From NCBI GenBank assembly GCA_005883655.1, contig VBDA01000067.1, positions 1 through 6,777 of the forward strand: a stretch of 6,777 nucleotides of DNA, in the 5' to 3' direction. This stretch comes from Betaproteobacteria bacterium. Its GTDB lineage: Bacteria > Pseudomonadota > Gammaproteobacteria > Burkholderiales > Casimicrobiaceae. Below are positions 4,965-6,777 of this stretch, piece after piece. The notes under the pieces are model-generated. The model was given only the letters and a program-made list of their open reading frames with translations. It had not been told where the DNA came from and made no database searches. A program made the position numbers and the translations under genes. Position 1 is the stretch's first letter, and each line of letters starts with the position of its first letter.

Positions 4965-6647
4965 ATGTCATTGTTAACTTTAACCGTAGAGAAAAACGTG
5001 GTGGACGAGATGAGCCACGCGCACGCGCGTCCGGGTGTTTCTGCGCGCAGAATGCTCGGTGTTTGTATTGCGGTTAGTGTATCCGCGACAGGCCCTGCCC
5101 ATGCGCTCACCGCAAATATCGCCAATTGCACGGTTCCCTATCTTCAGTCGTTTGCTCCCTCAAACACGCACCTGACAAGCGCAGCGATTATCAATGCGAC
5201 GTCTACGCTGCCGATGTATTGCCGCGTTGATGGCACGATCGATACGCCCAACAGCACGGCGCTGACTTTCTCGACAGGGCTGCCAACGGTGTGGAACGAG
5301 AAGTTCGTGATGCTGACGCAAGGCGGATTTGCAGGCAACCCACCCAATCCCGCAGGCGGATCGGGCACCGGCGGCTCACCCGCCCCGTTGGCCGCGGGAT
5401 ATGCGACAGGATCGACCGATACGGGCCACAGGGGCGGGAGTTTCGATGGCTCGTTCTCGATCAATCACCCGGATCTGATCATCGACTTCGGCCATCGCGG
5501 CAACAAGGTTACGGTCGACGCGTCGAAAGCATTGATCGCCGGATATTATCAATCGGCGATCAAGCGCTCGCTTCTGGTCGGTTGCTCGAATGGCGGTCGT
5601 TCGACCATGATTCACGCGCAGCGCTATCCCGATGACTTCGACGGCTATGTGGTAGGAGCGCCTGCGTATGCGTGGCCGGGCATGCTAGGCCTGGACTTCC
5701 ATCATTCCAATCTCGCCTGGTTTTCGAAGGCAGGGTCTTGGCTGTCGCCGGCCAAGGTCAAGCTGTTGTCCGATGCGGTGCTGGCTGCGTGCGACGCTAA
5801 CGACGGCCTTGCCGATGCCGTCATCGATGACCCGCGCAAGTGTTCGTTCGACGTCAGGACCTTGCAGTGCAGAGGCGCAGACAGCGATAGCTGCTTGACA
5901 CTTCCGCAGATCGCCGCGGTTCAGCTTTACTCATCCGACCTGAAGAACAGCTACGGGGATACCGTGTCGCCACATTGGCTTCTCAACGGCGATGAGGTGG
6001 CTGGGTTGACGGCGTGGAAGCTGGGCGCGAACCCGCCGCCCATCGCTGCGAACGGTCGTCCGGAGCCGTTAGTGCCGACGATCGCTTCGCCCAACACAGC
6101 GCAAGCTTTTAGCTTTTTCTTCGAATACGGCTCGGTAGGCTGGCAGGGCTTCAATGACCCGAATTGGTATTGGAGAAACTTCAACCTGGATAAGGATCTC
6201 AACTATCTCGCGCAGGTTGACGGCATGACGTCAGCGCTCAGTACGAACCTGATGCCCACCGTATCACATGGCGCGAAGTTCATCTTCTACCATGGATGGG
6301 CCGATCAAGCGCTGAACCCGCTGCGCACCATCATGTATTACGACGACGTGGTCGAGCGTTTCGGTAAGCAGCAGACGGATTCGTTCATGCGCGTGTTCAT
6401 GGTTCCTGGCATGCAACATTGTACGGGTGGAACGGTCGCCACCGATCGAGCGGACTACATCGGTGCTCTCGAGCAATGGCTTGACACAGGGGTTGCGCCG
6501 ACGCGCATCGATGCGCCACACGTTCAAGGCGGCGTAACGACACGTACGCGTCCGCTATGTGCATACCCGCTTGTGGCGAGATTCACAGGACCGCAGGGCG
6601 CGTCCACCAACGATGCTGCTAATTTCTCATGCGTTGCCGATCAGTGA
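4965..6647 (+). CDS. Secreted tannase / feruloyl esterase family protein
   Basis: A 560-residue serine esterase of the tannase/feruloyl esterase family, which hydrolyses esters of phenolic acids (gallate, ferulate and similar) outside the cytoplasm. The nucleophile is S208 in GCSNGG (206-211), the acid D447 in HGWADQALNP, and the base H485 in GMQHCTGG. C207 and C486 flank the serine and histidine, which is the family's CS-D-HC arrangement, in which a disulphide ties the two together. The lid segment carries CDANDGLADAVIDD at 276-289, resembling the family's metal-binding (calcium) loop, and several further cysteines (C293, C302, C310) consistent with export. A signal peptide is visible: RR at 28-29, hydrophobic MLGVCIAVSVSATG at 30-43, likely cleavage after AHA (45-47). 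The first 15-27 residues form an unusually long, polar n-region. Length is normal for the family. The gene has its own promoter region and diverges from the Crp-type regulator. The family is sure; which phenolic ester is cut is not. Confidence 0.93.
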   Translation: MSLLTLTVEKNVVDEMSHAHARPGVSARRMLGVCIAVSVSATGPAHALTANIANCTVPYLQSFAPSNTHLTSAAIINATSTLPMYCRVDGTIDTPNSTALTFSTGLPTVWNEKFVMLTQGGFAGNPPNPAGGSGTGGSPAPLAAGYATGSTDTGHRGGSFDGSFSINHPDLIIDFGHRGNKVTVDASKALIAGYYQSAIKRSLLVGCSNGGRSTMIHAQRYPDDFDGYVVGAPAYAWPGMLGLDFHHSNLAWFSKAGSWLSPAKVKLLSDAVLAACDANDGLADAVIDDPRKCSFDVRTLQCRGADSDSCLTLPQIAAVQLYSSDLKNSYGDTVSPHWLLNGDEVAGLTAWKLGANPPPIAANGRPEPLVPTIASPNTAQAFSFFFEYGSVGWQGFNDPNWYWRNFNLDKDLNYLAQVDGMTSALSTNLMPTVSHGAKFIFYHGWADQALNPLRTIMYYDDVVERFGKQQTDSFMRVFMVPGMQHCTGGTVATDRADYIGALEQWLDTGVAPTRIDAPHVQGGVTTRTRPLCAYPLVARFTGPQGASTNDAANFSCVADQ

Positions 6648-6672
6648 CTTAAGACGAGCGATGCGGTTCACA

Positions 6673-6706
6673 GCGTAAGCAGGGTTTTCGCATCACGGGC
6701 TTACGC
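6673..6706. repeat. Inverted repeat downstream of the esterase gene
   Basis: GCGTAAGC (6673-6680) and GCTTACGC (6699-6706) are perfect 8-base inverted copies separated by 18 bases, starting 26 bases after the esterase stop. There is no T-run after the second arm and the loop is long, so a rho-independent terminator is not supported. It may be a weak terminator-like or 3'-end stabilising hairpin, or an operator for a gene starting further right. Confidence 0.3.
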
Positions 6707-6758
6707 CGGACGCAGTGGTCGCGCAACACCGAGGCTACCAAGCAACAGGAGCCGAGGA

Positions 6759-6777
6759 ATGCACTTGCTGCAAGCGG
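6759..6777 (+). CDS. Possible start of a downstream gene (runs off right edge)
   Basis: An ATG at 6759 opens MHLLQA before the window ends. AGGAG at 6747-6751 sits 7 bases before it, and a second GAGGA abuts it. The gene would follow the esterase by 111 bases on the same strand. Only six codons are visible, so neither its reality nor its product can be judged. Confidence 0.3.

Noticed and set aside
4760..5131. 123-codon minus-strand frame across the divergent region
   Set aside because: It crosses the palindromes, promoter and ribosome site of the esterase and antisense to its signal peptide; no motif is seen.
6673..6706. Rho-independent terminator after the esterase gene
   Set aside because: The inverted arms are perfect, but the loop is 18 bases and no T-run follows on either strand, so it was recorded only as an inverted repeat.

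Overview
The window is about 60% GC with dense coding. It looks like a betaproteobacterial chromosome, most plausibly Burkholderiales-like: a branched-chain-amino-acid-type (Liv/HAAT) ABC transporter led by an AMP-forming acyl-CoA ligase, a Crp/Fnr-type regulator and a secreted tannase/feruloyl-esterase-family protein. This placement rests on gene content and protein style, not on any search.

Layout. (1) 1-2944, minus strand: an operon read right to left, comprising a COG1022-type long-chain acyl-CoA synthetase/AMP ligase (1001-2944), a LivG-type ATPase (196-984) and the first 53 codons of a LivH-type permease running off the left edge (1-160). Gaps are short (17 and 35 bases), and a candidate promoter lies at 3001-3029. 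(2) About 3083-4000: a gene graveyard. It holds the C-terminal half of a second Crp-family regulator (minus) broken by what looks like one extra base, a short plus-strand protein tail abutting its truncated 5' end near 3370, and a carboxymuconolactone decarboxylase/AhpD-like relic (minus) with an in-frame TAG and no recognisable start. (3) 4021-4725, minus: an intact Crp/Fnr-family regulator with a TTG start. (4) 4726-4964: a divergent control region holding two near-perfect palindromes, a -10 element and a leader hairpin. (5) 4965-6647, plus: an exported tannase/feruloyl esterase family protein with a complete CS-D-HC catalytic set. (6) 6648-6777: an inverted repeat and perhaps the start of another gene.

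How it may work together (inference). The regulator and the esterase share a divergent control region. The 18-base palindrome TTGTCCC-N4-GGGACAA has the TGTxx-N6-xxACA geometry of a Crp-family site. Its centre is exactly 29.5 bases before the first base of the -10 hexamer TATATT, as in class II Crp-activated promoters, and the -35 is poor. The simplest reading is activation of the esterase gene by the adjacent regulator. The esterase would release acids from plant-type aromatic esters outside the cytoplasm. The transporter/ligase operon could take up and CoA-activate an organic acid, but nothing in the window shows that the two units share a substrate.

I see no CRISPR array, tRNA, rRNA, insertion sequence or phage gene. 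The most unusual material is the regulatory architecture at 4812-4929 and the decayed segment at 3083-4000. I do not see a clearly new multi-gene system.
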